Below are positions 10,278-21,722 of a stretch of 64,000 bases of DNA, one piece after another. Numbering within the stretch: the stretch's first letter is position 1; each line of letters begins with the position of its first letter. Under the pieces are notes generated by a model. That model worked only from the letters and a program-made list of their open reading frames with translations. It was not told where the DNA came from and made no database searches. Source of the stretch: Panagrolaimus kolymaensis. Its lineage: Eukaryota > Nematoda > Chromadorea > Rhabditida > Panagrolaimidae. The stretch spans positions 124,001 to 188,000 of the forward strand of contig JAJQJQ010000069.1 of assembly GCA_028622995.1 (NCBI GenBank), read 5' to 3'. The translations under genes and the position numbers were made by a program.

Positions 10278-12177
10278 TTATTCATCATTATCTTCTTCGT
10301 CTTCTTCATCGGTTTCTGTTTCACTTTCATCAAAAGCATCTTCAGGAAGATCATAAAGACGAATCAAAGGTTGAAGTGGATCTTTCAAAATAAGATATTT
10401 TCCTGGTGGTTTTGCCATAAAGATATCAATGATTGCTCGAAGAATTCCCCAACAATTATCAACATTTAGGGTTATATTTTGAGCACATTCTGCAGGTCTG
10501 TATTGTTGAGTACCAAGAATTTCATGTTGAGTTGAGTTACGAACATTTACACGACTAACATAACCAAATTTGAGGTAATCAGATCCAGCAAGAATAGCTT
10601 GAAGAGTCCATTTTGCTAATTTGCAGTTGTTGTTTTTCAATTCAGTTGCAAGAACAGCACCTTTTTGATTTTCAAGTTTTGAACGCCAATCAACGCCACC
10701 AGATTGAGTGCTATCCCATTCATTGAAAGCTTTGACCGTTATTTTCATTGGTTCATTATTAGGGCCACTAAGAACAGCATCATTTTCAGTACGAGCAATA
10801 ACAACAATATTTTTACCAGATTCAGTATCCTTACCAAGGTTGAATTTACGGTACCTAAAATCAAGAACATGTAAAATGAAACATCAAAAAGTAATATTAC
10901 TTGTAAGCAATTTCAGCGCTGCCTTCTTCTTCTTCATCAAAAGGAACCTTCGGATTTTCATATTTGAATGGTTCTTCATTCATTTTTAACACTTGACGAC
11001 GGAAATTTTGATTGATGAACAAAGCTTCAGTTGCGAGTTCTTTAGCATTATTCAATGAGCCACCTTCAAATGGTGGAGGCTCTTGTGCCGTTTCACTAAC
11101 GCTAACCATATCAATAGGATTTGCAAATGCGTTCGTTTCACGTTTGTCCAAGAAAAGTTTGTCACCAACACGATAAGCAACGATATCCCAAGAATTGACA
11201 GAACGAGATGCAGTCATCAAAGTTGCAAGAATGATATCAGTTGCAAAAACATTTCCAACGTTGTTTTTAGCCAGCTTTTGAATAACTGGATCATCTGTTG
11301 TTGAGACACTATAGAACACACCATTGAGACGTTGAAGAGGTAAAGGATTTTTAACATTAACTTTGTCCATTGTCTTGTCGTAATAATGAAGAGCACCATA
11401 ACGTTCACCTTCACTAAAAAGGAAAAGATATACTTAGAAGAAAAGTAAATACAAACAAACATACATATCTTGTCCTTCAACATTAGGGAAAGAAAGCTTT
11501 TGAAGACGTGAAAATTCGATATCTTGTAAAACATTCCAATTTGATTTAACTTGGACACTTGGTGGACGAGCACGATTTTGATTTCTATCACCAAAACGAC
11601 GACCCATGCCTCCTCGAGTAGGATTTCGAGCACCACCACCACGACGGAATTTTTGTTGACGAGTACGTTCTTTTTCAAAAACACGCTTCATCTTAGGATT
11701 TTGATATTTAGCATTTTCACGACGTTCTTGTTCACGTTGAGATACAATTTTCTTCTAAAAATTCAAAGTGGTTAATAAAAAATAGTATGCACAGAAATAA
11801 CTTACGAATAAGTTTTGACGAGGCTTATAACGTTGTGGAGGACGTTGAGGTTTGGATGAATCAACGATTTGAAAGTTGGCATCTTCATTATCATGTATAT
11901 AATCAAATTGATTTCCAGCAGTAGCAGATGAACCATAAAGACGTTCATTATAGCGAGCACTTTCAGCTTTCTTGTAATACCGACTTTCACCAAGCCAATC
12001 AACAACTCGACCAATTCGATCACATTTATTGAAATGTTGGAATGGAAGATCCTTGAAATCATCAATAACACCAGCCACCATTGCAGAACTTGATGATGGA
12101 CCAGTGGCGGTGGCAGCAGGACCCCAACCGCCTTGATTTTCTCGAACCATAGGAAGATCAAATAAAGGAAGACTCAT
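10278..12177 (-). CDS. eif-3.D: Eukaryotic translation initiation factor 3 subunit D
   Basis: Four exons (11806-12177, 11465-11754, 10901-11413, 10278-10854) encode 583 residues, slightly longer than human EIF3D (548). Recognisable family stretches run throughout: WGPAAT near the N terminus, an Arg/Gly-rich segment at about 150-175, the [11 protein letters not shown] region, [11 protein letters not shown], the [13 protein letters not shown] block, [19 protein letters not shown] and GYVSRVNV, and KYLILKDP near the end. An acidic tail ([17 protein letters not shown]) closes the protein as in other animals. eIF3d sits on the rim of the eIF3 complex and contains a cap-binding fold. Introns are 46-51 nt. 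It would be the first gene of a minus-strand operon with RPAP2 and DPM2. Confidence 0.97.
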
Positions 12178-12642
12178 TATTTTCCTGAAAAAAATAAATA
12201 TAAAGGTTTGATGTAAACATGAGAGAAAATGGTGTAAAAGATAATGATAACGAGAACGATGAATAGGAGATTTTACAAAAAGTGGTAACAAAAGATAGCA
12301 TAAGTTTTAAGGACAAAATGATGCAAATGGAAGGGTGAAAGGATGATGATGATAAGGGAAATATTAAAAAATAGGATTTACAAAAATGATGAACAAATAA
12401 ATAAATTGCAGAAGCAGAAAACATGGAAGAAGAAGAAAAGCAAAAAATGTGGAACATTGATGAAATTGGGAAAGTCCAGCCACAGACAAACGCATGTTGC
12501 GTTCGAGGTATCCGCAGCCGTAAAAATTTTTATTCCAAAAAAAGACGCAACTTTTTCAAAGTTTGAAATCAATCTTCAAAACTTTTCCATTGATTCTTAA
12601 TTCTTTTTTTTCAACCATCTTTTTTTTCTTCAACCAGCAACA
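12178..12642. other. Divergent promoter region between eIF3d and a small gene
   Basis: The two genes are transcribed away from each other. An acceptor-like TTTTTTCAG precedes the eIF3d ATG on the minus strand (AG at 12185-12186), and CTTCAACCAG precedes the plus-strand ATG (AG at 12636-12637). Purine-rich sequence between 12340 and 12560 stays open in one frame but looks like a promoter or leader, not a protein. Confidence 0.5.
12185..12186 (-). promoter_or_regulatory. Candidate trans-splice acceptor for eIF3d
   Basis: Minus-strand TTTTTTTCAG followed by GAAAATA and the start codon at 12177. The match to the nematode 3' splice consensus is very good and no upstream exon is needed. Confidence 0.55.
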
Positions 12643-13008
12643 ATGTTACGTAAATCCCTTACTCAAGTGGGTATAAAGAATGCAGATACAGAACAAATTA
12701 TGGAAAATTGTCATGATATTATAAGAAGAAATGATCCATCGGTATGTTTCACATTTTTCAATCCTGTGTTTCATTGATTTTTAATTATTCACAATTTTTT
12801 TTAGTATGCAATTGAAAATGAACTTACTTCATGGATTAATCTATTGGATAAACTTGGAAAGCGTCCTGATGATGTTCCACTTGCTTCAGAACTATCAAAA
12901 TTATCTTCAATTCAAATAGAAGAACTATGGCTTCGTGCTGGAATGATTAAAGAATCCTTAACTCCTGAAGAAATTGAAGCATATGTAAAGATGACAGAAA
13001 AGGCTTAA
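12643..13008 (+). CDS. Conserved-looking 100-residue protein of unknown function
   Basis: Two exons, 12643-12741 and 12805-13008, with a 63-nt GT-AG intron give a 100-residue soluble protein. It is predicted to be mostly helical, with two leucine-rich helices around ENELTSWINLLDKLGKR and ASELSKLSSIQIEELWLRAG and a charged C-terminal helix (LTPEEIEAYVKMTEKA). There is no signal peptide or membrane segment; the N terminus MLRKSL is weakly basic and could conceivably be a short mitochondrial presequence. I do not recognise the family. Start choice: first ATG, 5 nt after a splice acceptor (CAACCAG). AATAAA at 13094 gives a plausible 3' end. It is followed on the same strand by NOSIP after 408 bp. 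Confidence 0.7.
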
Positions 13009-13093
13009 ATTTTGATAATTGAAATGTTTTTATTGTTTTCATAATTATCTTTTTTGTATGTATGTGTATATTTTTGTTTCTTGTAATTTTTGT

Positions 13094-13099
13094 AATAAA
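13094..13099 (+). terminator. Polyadenylation signal AATAAA
   Basis: Canonical hexamer 86 nt after the stop codon of the 100-residue gene, in a T-rich context. Confidence 0.55.
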
Positions 13100-13395
13100 G
13101 TCATTTTGTTGTGGAATAACTATTAAAACAAAAGTGCTGGGTTTTCGGAGTTATTTAATTTCCGATAATTGATTCTAAGCTTTTGAACATATTCATTCAC
13201 TGCTTCATCAGCTACCATAAGATCATTAATGGTTCAAACAATTTTGTGGCAAAAAGTGTTGAGTCCAAGCACTTGGGAATTCATCGAGGATGAAAGAAAA
13301 AAGTTGAGAAAAACATTTCTCTTCCACGATTTTTTTCTTTCAACTTTCTATCAACAATTTTACCATCAAATTTTTATCAATTTCTTTCATTATTT

Positions 13396-13397
13396 AG
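13396..13397 (+). promoter_or_regulatory. Candidate trans-splice acceptor for NOSIP
   Basis: TTCATTATTTAG lies 19 nt ahead of the NOSIP start codon, about 300 nt after the polyadenylation signal of the previous same-strand gene. Confidence 0.45.
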
Positions 13398-13416
13398 GTT
13401 TTCAACTGCTTTCAAA

Positions 13417-14590
13417 ATGGTACGCCACGGTAAAAATAGTACCGCATCAGCTGTTTATTCATATGCCGAACGTAAGAAGGATTCATTTCAATCTGGTTAT
13501 GGTACTTTACATGCAAGATTGGGCGCAGATTCTGTCAAACCTTTTGATTGTTGCTGTTTATCACTTCAACCATGTCGGTATGTTGATTATTATCTTTGAA
13601 GCTATCAGAAAAAAATGTCAATTTTTAGTGAACCTTTGATCTCTCCTGATGGTTATATTTTTGATAAAGAATCCGTTTTAAAGTATATTCTTCATCGAAA
13701 AGATATGTATAAACTTGAATTAGCTGCTTATGAACATCATATGAAGATTCTTGAAGAAAAGGATGAAACGGTAATTCATTTTTCTAAACAATTTTCCATG
13801 AAATAAAACAATTTTTTTCAGAAACGAAAAGCACTCGAAGAAGAAGCTAAAAAGAAATTTGCTTATAATGATCGACATTTGGTTGCCTCAACTGATCCAG
13901 AATCAAATGTTTGTTTTATTTATTGCATTCTCAAATCGTAAACAAGGTTTTCAGGAAACTGTTGAACGTGTAATCGATATACCAGCATACGATAATGATG
14001 GCTTACCTGTAGCTGGAAAAGCTTATAAAAGTGTATCGAATATGGCCGCAGGAGAAGCTAAAAAGAACAGGAGTTTTTGGGCGCCAGAAATTGCAACAAC
14101 GCTCATAGAAGGAACTATCGTAAAGCCAGTAAGATTTTTTGTTGATATTTTCCAGTTACTTTTATCTCGTTTTTTAGGACAAAACAATTTGTAATCCTTA
14201 CACTAAGAAGTCACTCAAATACAAAGATCTGATGCCTGTTGTGTTTACTGCAATTGATAAATCACTCTCTCATGCTCAAGTTGAAGGAACTCAAGATCGT
14301 TACATGTGTCCAGTTACTCGAGATATTTTAACAAATACTATGAAATGCTGCTATCTAAAAACAAGTCATCGAGTTGTGAATGCTGCATGTGTTGAAATGC
14401 TTATCAAAGATGGTCAAGATCCCATTAATGGAAAACCTTTAACAAAAGATGATGTTATTACGGTTCGTGAATTCTTTTTTTGCAACTTTTTTTAACGTTA
14501 AATTTTCAGATGCACCGAGGAGGTACAGGATATGCCAGAACCAATACACTCAAAGCAAACCTTTATCGTCCTCAAATGGCTCTGGCTTGA
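13417..14590 (+). CDS. NOSIP-type U-box/RING E3 ubiquitin ligase
   Basis: Six exons (13417-13577, 13629-13770, 13822-13908, 13955-14128, 14178-14462, 14510-14590) encode 309 residues, close to human NOSIP (301). The N terminus MVRHGKNSTASAVYSYAERKKD and the split first U-box half (DCCCLSLQPCREPLISPDGYIFDKES) are diagnostic. A charged coiled segment follows (KRKALEEEAKKKF), then the second U-box part with RYMCPVTRDILTN and CVEMLIKDGQDPINGKPL, ending in a GGTGYA segment and PQMALA. NOSIP homologues are nuclear ubiquitin ligases associated with spliceosomal and PP2A-related functions. Introns are 46-51 nt. Convergent with the chemoreceptor gene 165 bp away. Confidence 0.93.
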
Positions 14591-14669
14591 ATATTTGTAA
14601 TTTTTTCGTTTCATTGTTTATGTATTTGTTTTTGTGATTTCTCTTTTTTGTTATTGTAAAAGATGAAAA

Positions 14670-14675
14670 AATAAA
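14670..14675 (+). terminator. Polyadenylation signal AATAAA
   Basis: Canonical hexamer 80 nt after the NOSIP stop codon, inside the 165-bp convergent gap. Confidence 0.55.
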
Positions 14676-14755
14676 TGTATATTTTGGAAACTTTGACATT
14701 TAGCTTTTATTTGTAACTTTATGAAAAATTATACACAAAATAACACATTTTTTTT

Positions 14756-16138
14756 TCAAGCCCTTGTTGTAGTTACTTTTGTTGTGCTTATGTTGCTTGC
14801 TTTTTCAGCAAACCAATCCAAGCCCAATCCTTTTTTGAAGATGGCATTCAAATGACGTCGAAATACAGTTCGATATTCGATGCTAGTAAAATATAAAACA
14901 AAATAATTTGAAGCTCCTGCAAAACTAACAAAAGCACCCGAATACATTCCAATAATCCAAAAATATTCTGGTTCCATTTTCAATGCAGTTAAAGTTAAAC
15001 GAACGATGGCATTTACAGTCCATCCAAAGAAAATTACGATTGTAATAATAAACAAAGTTTTATAAACTTTTTTTGTGGCACTTGAAACTCCTGAAAAAAT
15101 AACAACGTAAAACAGGATGATGACTTGCTTAAGAGTTTTTGGAGATAAAAAAGAAATTACCTGTTTTGTATTTAATCGCAAATCCCACAAATGCATAACA
15201 TGCCATGGTTGCTATATTTAAAGCTGCGCAACAATAAAACCATATTTGTCCTGGAGTTGATGGCATTGCATCGGGTGTGGAACATGCTAATGCAGGTCTA
15301 AAAAATTTTTAGATTTACTTTTTAGCCGCAATTTTATTTACCTTTTGGGATTTTTAAATCGAAAATCATAAATAAAATAAAAAAGCATTCCATTGTAAGC
15401 CAAACAAATAATAATTATTACTCCAACATAAATTGAAACATTCTTATTTTGATACCTAAATTTCTTATTGATGATTTTTTGTTTGCTCGTTTAAAAAAAG
15501 CTGCGACTGATTTATCTTACTTTCCAGGCAACAAAATACTATAAACTCGATCCAAACCAATAATAAAAATTAATATTACGGAACTATTTAATCCTATCAA
15601 TGGAATGGTTTGTAAATAAACGCATAACCAAAGTGGAATAAAATTTATTCCTGTTGTAAGAAGATACCAATTAGGAATTTTGGGGATAATATTTAATGAG
15701 TATAAGAACGATGAAGCTGCAAGGAGATAATTGCAAATTCCATGTAAGCTTCTAAAAAAGTAACATTTATTTGTAAATAAAGAGTCAAAGTCCAGAGAGT
15801 CAAAAATTTGAAAATCTGTCAGCAAAACATGAATAACAAGTCCCCGAATTTGCTGCTACATATGTACCTACTTTGTTTTCCATGTAGCATAAACAACGCT
15901 GAGATTACTCCAAACTCCAATGATATTTACTAGCGTTGCAACAGCTAATGGTGGAATCACGGCCCAAACAACACCGTAATTCTTGTATTTTTCGTATAAC
16001 TAAACAACAAAGAAAATTAATTGTAAAAAAATTTAAACTTCAAGGTTTATTTACCGGATTGCCACTTCCATCAATCCATGGTTCATCATTCTTATCATTA
16101 TTAAATAACTCTACCGTACTAATATTAACTGCATCCAT
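14756..16138 (-). CDS. Nematode seven-transmembrane receptor (srsx/rhodopsin-like chemoreceptor)
   Basis: Six exons (16055-16138, 15872-15999, 15521-15751, 15342-15455, 15161-15297, 14756-15090) encode 342 residues with seven hydrophobic helices. The extracellular N terminus is short and acidic. Helix 1 has a G-x-x-x-N arrangement (NIIGVWSNLSVVYATWKTK), helix 3 ends in LDRVYSILLP, which corresponds to the E/DRY motif, and the intracellular C tail is basic then Ser/Thr-rich (NISTTKVTTTRA). This layout matches the nematode srsx and related rhodopsin-like families, thought to act in sensory or neuronal signalling; the ligand is unknown. No tandem relatives are present in the window, unusual for chemoreceptors that often cluster. 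Subfamily assignment is tentative. Confidence 0.75.
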
Positions 16139-16742
16139 TGCATAAACACAAAATTAGGTGTTAGTTTTTTATATCAGTCCCAAGTTTTTCCTATTTTTAT
16201 AGCTTTAAATACGAACGGTAAGCATATGTTTTTGATGGTGACAAAATTACATAAAAAATGCAGGTGCTTTATTTTATTAAACTTCATCCCATAAACTTAC
16301 TTCATTTGATTATGTATGTGTTAGTAACATAAACGGAAAAACGCTTTTGATAGCTTTCAAAATATTTGTATGTATGTTTTTTGTTTTTCACTCTTTCGAA
16401 GATTAACTTTTGAAGTTTGCTAATAAAATTTATTAACGCCACCAAACTAAATACACAACAAAGTTTCAACTTTCATTTTAAAGCTAACATAATGTTATTC
16501 AACAACAATATCTACCAAATAGTTAATGGAGAGGACTTTTAACTCCTAAAAATTAAGTTGGGAAAGTATGTTTTTGGGTATTCTCATTTCTTTTAAATAC
16601 AGAACTACAACAATAAGAAAATGTAACAAAATAAAAATAGTTAGTTTATTTATACACAAGTTTAGCAATAATATATATCAAGAAGTTAAAAACATGAAAA
16701 GGTTAAAAAAAATAGTGAACAGCATGAAAACAAACAACCAAA
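16139..16742. other. Intergenic region upstream of the receptor gene
   Basis: AT-rich sequence between the receptor start and the MATH-BTB stop, both minus strand. It should contain the receptor promoter and the 3' end of the MATH-BTB gene. No further feature seen. Confidence 0.5.
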
Positions 16743-17893
16743 TTAAGATTTTTGAATTTTATACAAAGCATTTTCAAGAACTTTGGCACTAATAGCTTGA
16801 TCCAGGGTATCAAATTCAGAGACCATTTGAGATTTTTTGACGCAATCAAGCAAGAAATCCATGCATTTTTGCTCAAGTTTGATACAATTTGAGGTAAGCG
16901 AAGAATTTGCAAGACGACAGACGTTTGATGTTGAGATGCTTTCAATCAATGAAGTTTCAATTGCATCCTAAAACAGATTTCGTTGATAAAAGTATCAATT
17001 TAAAAAAGCCTTACCTTAAGATTCAAAATTTCATATTTGTCAAAAAACTGATGGACACCAATTTTTTCATCCAAAGCTAAAGTTGAAATCTTGCGATCAT
17101 AACAAAGTTGGATGGCAGCGTCGACAGTTTCATAGGAGAGATCAGAGATTACCATTCTGTTAGTGGTTGTTTCTTTCATTTTAGCGTTGAACATTGCTTC
17201 AAATACAGGTGAACGAGCGGCGAGGATGTATTTATGAGCCTAAAAATGCATTACATAAACTTTGAGATGTTGAAAAAGAGAAAATAAACTTACTTGAAGG
17301 ATGTTTCCATCGACAACAATAGTAAAGTCTTTATCACCACGATTCCACAATGCCTTTCCAACATCAGTATCTTCCCATTTTTTGTCAGCTGATTCGATTT
17401 CTTGTTGAACGCTTAAAGTTCCTTGACATTTAAGTGAAAGTTTTCCATTAACAATATACTTTTTTTCAGGATCGAATAATTCTTCAGTGGTGCAGCATTC
17501 ATCTTGGCCCCATGTATATTTTTCATCAAATTCATCATCGTAATGTTTAACAAAAATAGCAGATTCAATCATAAATTTGAAATTAGCTTTTATCTTCTTT
17601 TGTTTTCCAAGTTCCATAAGAAAGAATATTACTACTTTTCCACGACGATCTTTTTCAACATCACCATTAGGATAAATTCTAAAATAATATTCAACACCAG
17701 GAATATATGTAGCATAAAAATGATCTGTTTCCAAATATCCATTTTCTGAATCTTTCAATGCAACCAATTTTGATTCTTCAATTTCCCATTTGATTGCAAA
17801 AGGACATTCTATTTTCTGATAACCATATGATTTATTTTGTTAGCAATATCAGAAAAAACAGCTTACACCAGTTGAAGAGGCCGGGATATTCAT
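16743..17893 (-). CDS. MATH-BTB domain protein, SPOP/BATH-like Cullin-3 adaptor
   Basis: Four exons (17867-17893, 17294-17815, 17015-17239, 16743-16967) encode 332 residues. The first exon is only nine codons. A MATH domain covers about residues 10-150 (start KIECPFAIKWEIEES, with YYFRIYPNGD). A BTB/POZ domain covers about 160-265 (DKDFTIVVDGNILQAHKYIL, RSPVFEAMFNAKMKET, DAAIQLCYDRKI). A helical BACK-like tail follows (VCRLANSSL, CMDFLLDCVKKS). This order is that of SPOP and C. elegans MEL-26/BATH proteins, which bring substrates captured by the MATH domain to Cullin-3 ubiquitin ligases. Two middle introns are 54 and 47 nt. An acceptor-like TTTTATTTTAG lies about 20 nt before the ATG. Confidence 0.9.
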
Positions 17894-18706
17894 TGTTGAA
17901 AGATGCTATCACTAAAATAAAAAGTTTATTTAAAGGATCAAGAGTTTCACGGAGAAATCAACAACAACAAAAAATGCGCAAAAATATTAAAATTGGGAAG
18001 AGTAACACAAAATGATATGAATAAGAAAAAGATAAAGGCGTAGGATTTGGAGCAGAATACACTTTTTTGTTGTTAAAAATGATAAAGAAAAGTTGATGAT
18101 AAAAAGAAGTGAAGAATCGAAGACATTCATTGAATAATATTTCCAAAATGCGATTCATCACTGAATTTTCGTTGCACGTTCACGCGGCGCGAGAAAAAAA
18201 AAGAAGCGAAGAATGGAAGGAAGCAAAAATTTTGCTTCATCTTCGTATTCGAAATTTTCACTTTTTTACAAAAAACAATGAAACATTCTTACTTCTTTAT
18301 TTTTACTTTTCTCTATCTCCAATCAAATGGATCATTTCCTTTAACAGTTGTATGAATAAAGAAATAAACGGACGAATAATAGGTGGTCTTCTAAAAAAGA
18401 TAATCCATCTTTTGATTTTAAAGCTTTTATTTCGAGCTTGTTAAAATAATAATCCATCTTTTTACAAAGGAGTTTCTGCTATCCCTGATTGTTGTTGTTA
18501 TTACGTATAAACAATGTATCAAAATCCAATGTAAGAGTTATGCTAAAGGAAGAGACGAAAGCAAGATTACGTTTTAAAACTATTTATTCAATGACATAAA
18601 TAAATTCATATAAAATTAATACATACAAAATTAATATTACAAATATCAGTCATCTATCATACAAACATATTTTTACCATCCATCCATCGATCAGGAGCTC
18701 CATCAT
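17894..18706. other. Intergenic region between MATH-BTB and ACADM genes
   Basis: AT-rich sequence with purine-rich strings. It should hold the MATH-BTB promoter and the 3' end of the dehydrogenase gene. No splice-consistent coding segment was found. Confidence 0.5.
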
Positions 18707-20063
18707 CTAAGCGAAAAAGTAACTCCCATTATCTTTGACTTTTTGAAGAAGTTGACGAGAAATGATGATACGTTGAATTTGAGATGTGCCTTCATAAATT
18801 TGCAAAATTTTTGAATCACGATAAAGTTTTTCGACAGGATATTCAGTATTGAATCCAGCTCCACCAAAAACTTGAACAGCATTTGAAGAAGCTTCATTCG
18901 CAGTATCAGCAGCAAATCTTTTGGCGATTGATGCATAGTAAGATCCATTTCGGCCGAGTTCAACTTCTTGTGCAGATTTGTACGTCATTAAACGAGCTAA
19001 TTCCATGTTGGAAACCATATCAGCAAGAATAAATCCAATAGCTTGATGGAACGCGATTGGCATACCAAAGGTTTTTCGTTCAAGAGCATATTTTGAAGCT
19101 TCATCAAGGCATCGAGCAGCAAGACCAACAGCCCCAGCAGCTACACCAGGACGAGTATAATCGAATGTTTTCATAGCAACTTTGAAACCTTCACCAGGAG
19201 CTCCAACAACTTGAGATGCAGGAATTCGAACATCTTCAAAAGTGATTCCACGAGTATCAGAGCAACGTTGTCCAAGATTGATTTCCTAAAAATAAACAAA
19301 GTGAAAATTGGAAATATATTAATGATCGTGTAGCTTATAAAAAATTTACCTTTTTGCCGACAGTAATTCCAGGAGTATCAGCATCAACAACAAAAGCAGT
19401 GAATGATTTGGCATCAGTTCGTGCTAATACGAAAAACCAATTAGCAACACCAGCATTGGTAATCCACATCTTTGAACCATTCAAAATGTATTCATCACCT
19501 TTCTTTACAGCTTTGGTTTTGATTCCAGCAACATCGGAGCCTGTACCAGGTTCAGTGACAGCATAAGCACACATGAGAGGTTCTTCAATTAATCGTGTAA
19601 GAAACTTCTTTTGAACTTCATCAGAGCCAGCAATAATAAGTGGAGCTGAACCAAGACAATTTCCCATCATAGCTGTTCCAATTCCAGTGCAACCGTAACC
19701 AACAGCTTCAGCAATAACAACTTCAGCAACAAGGCCTAAACCAAGACCACCATATTTTTCAGGAATTGAACCATTTATGAGACCAGCGGCATGAGCTTTC
19801 TTAATAATTTCCCATGGATATTCCATTGTTTTGTCATGATGAGCTGCTTTTGGGATGATTTCTTGTTTGACAAAGGTTCGAACAGTTTTTTGAAGTTCAA
19901 GGAGATCATCATTGAGGTCTAAAAAAAAGTTCGAGTTAAAGCAATATAATACTATAATTTACAAAAAAAAGATAAACATACCAAAGCTTAGACCACTAAG
20001 AGATGATGAAGCTCTTCGTCCAATAGTTGAAGTTGCTTGGATGAATACTTTTGAAGATAACAT
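18707..20063 (-). CDS. Mitochondrial medium-chain acyl-CoA dehydrogenase
   Basis: Three exons (19982-20063, 19350-19918, 18707-19285) encode 409 residues (human ACADM 421). The N terminus is a basic, Ser/Arg-rich mitochondrial presequence ([22 protein letters not shown]). The acyl-CoA dehydrogenase signature lies at [14 protein letters not shown], the second at [20 protein letters not shown], and the catalytic base is the glutamate in [10 protein letters not shown] (about residue 382), the position used by medium-chain enzymes. The product oxidises medium-chain acyl-CoAs to enoyl-CoAs in the matrix, passing electrons through FAD to ETF. It ends KDNGSYFFA, slightly unlike the usual tail, but the frame is clean to the stop. 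Introns are 63-64 nt. Divergent from the ZnT7-like gene. Confidence 0.95.
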
Positions 20064-20582
20064 TTTTTGAGGGCAGCGAAATTCTTCAATCAAACAGATT
20101 CAACAACCAATCGAAAGACGATGGAATGAATGAATGAACGACATCGACGAAAAAAAAAACTTGCAAGAAAAATAAAGAATCAAAAAAGCCATTCGAAAAA
20201 ATTAGCATAATGTCCTTAGAAAGTTTTTCCCGCGCAGCTGAAGATGCTTGTTGCTTCTCCTATTTTGCATGTTTTTACCATGAAAAAATGGAAGCTCTTC
20301 GATGGCTTCAAGTTTGTTTGATAAAATAAATTCTCAAAAAGGGTTTCATATTTTTTGCTTAATCTTTAAAACACACATAAAAGTTAGTCGATCACCGTAT
20401 AATTCGTGTTTTTTTTATCCCATAGTTTTCTTGTTTTACTTTCGTTATTGCTTATTCAAAGTACATTTTTGCGTTCAATGTTGCTTCGAACTATTTTACT
20501 TTTTCGTTTGACTTTCTTTGCTAATCAACACCCTTTTTTAGTTTCTTCCATTTTGACGAATCAATCCATCAACTTCAAACTT
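20064..20582. other. Divergent promoter region, ACADM and ZnT7-like genes
   Basis: The frame of the zinc transporter stays open upstream to about 20406 and includes earlier ATGs (for example 20478), giving hydrophobic, low-complexity residues. The family N terminus fits the ATG at 20583 better, so I treat this as leader and promoter. Confidence 0.5.
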
Positions 20583-21722
20583 ATGGGATCGGGCGATTAT
20601 CATATCGATATCAACAAAGAAGGTGACCTCGTCTTCAATTATGATAATGATGATGGTGAACTATTTAAATCAAAGAAGTCACAATCTCTCCTGAATTATT
20701 TCAAACAAATTCTGCAGAAAATTCTTAGAAATGATGATTCAAGAAAGATTTTTTACTTTTTATGTGTCAACTTATCATTTTGTGGAATCGAGTTCTTCTT
20801 TGGATTTGTCAATGGCAGTTTGGGCCTAATTTCTGATGGATTTCATATGCTTTTTGATTCAACTGCTCTTGTTATGGGATTGGTTGCATCTGTAATGGCT
20901 CGATCAAAGGCTTCTCGAAAATTTTCATATGGTTATGGTCGAATTGAAGTTCTCTCTGGTTTTATCAATGCTTTATTTTTAATGGTTATCGCTCTAAGGA
21001 TTTTACTGGAAGCTGTTCAACGACTTTATTATCCTACCGAAGTTGATACAGACAAATTGTTGATTATTGCTGTTATGGGACTATGTGTTAATTTGTTTGG
21101 AATGTATGCTTTACATGGAGATCATCATCATGGACATTCACATGGTCATGGTCATCAATATTCTCATCGAAATGCTAATATGGAAGGTTTGGTGTTTTCT
21201 TTGTGGCTTTCTTTTAACGTTTAAACTTTAGGCGTCTTTCTTCATGTTCTGGCTGATACACTTGGAAGTGTTTTTGTTATTATAAGTACTTTGTTAATTG
21301 AATTCTTTGGCTGGCAATGGTCTGATCCTTTATGTTCTCTGATTCTTTCCATTCTTATTCTCACATCTGTTTTTCCTTTGTTACGATCATCATCTTCTGT
21401 TCTCCTTCAATGTGTACCAAATGAATTATCTCATGATCTGGAATATGCAATCAAAAATGTGGTCAACATTCAAGGTGTGATATCGTATTCTCAACTTCAT
21501 TCATGGCAACTCAAAGCTGATGTCAACGTTCTAAGTATTCATTTACAAATATCTGATGAATCCAATGATCAAGTCATGTGTCAAATAGCAGAACATTATT
21601 TCAAAGAAGCTGGCTTTCAACATGTTACAATACAAATTGAAAAAGAATCATTCTTTCGAAGATCTCAAAACCGTGTCTCTAATCTCCATATTCCAATTCA
21701 AAAAGAAACTCATTATGTTTGA
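20583..21722 (+). CDS. ZnT7-like zinc transporter (SLC30A7, CDF family)
   Basis: Two exons, 20583-21186 and 21232-21722, encode 364 residues. The cytosolic N terminus with the ILRNDDSRKIFYFLCVNLSF entry into helix 1 is close to vertebrate ZnT7. Metal-site motifs are intact: SDGFHMLFDS in helix 2 and HVLADTLGS in helix 5 (each H-x-x-x-D). The loop between helices 4 and 5 is His-rich (HGDHHHGHSHGHGH), though shorter than in ZnT7 of vertebrates. A C-terminal cytosolic domain follows (LQCVPNELSHDLEYAI, LHSWQLKADVNVLS). The product should move zinc from cytosol into the early secretory pathway as a homodimer. The single intron is 45 nt. The next gene, 733 bp away on the same strand, is a ZnT6 relative. 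Confidence 0.92.

Noticed and set aside
12343..12600. 85-codon plus-strand open frame upstream of the 100-residue gene
   Set aside because: Lys-rich low complexity within a divergent promoter region; not in frame with the downstream gene and no splice link found.
20406..20582. N-terminal extension of the ZnT7-like protein
   Set aside because: The upstream in-frame sequence is hydrophobic low complexity and absent from the family; the ATG at 20583 gives the expected start.
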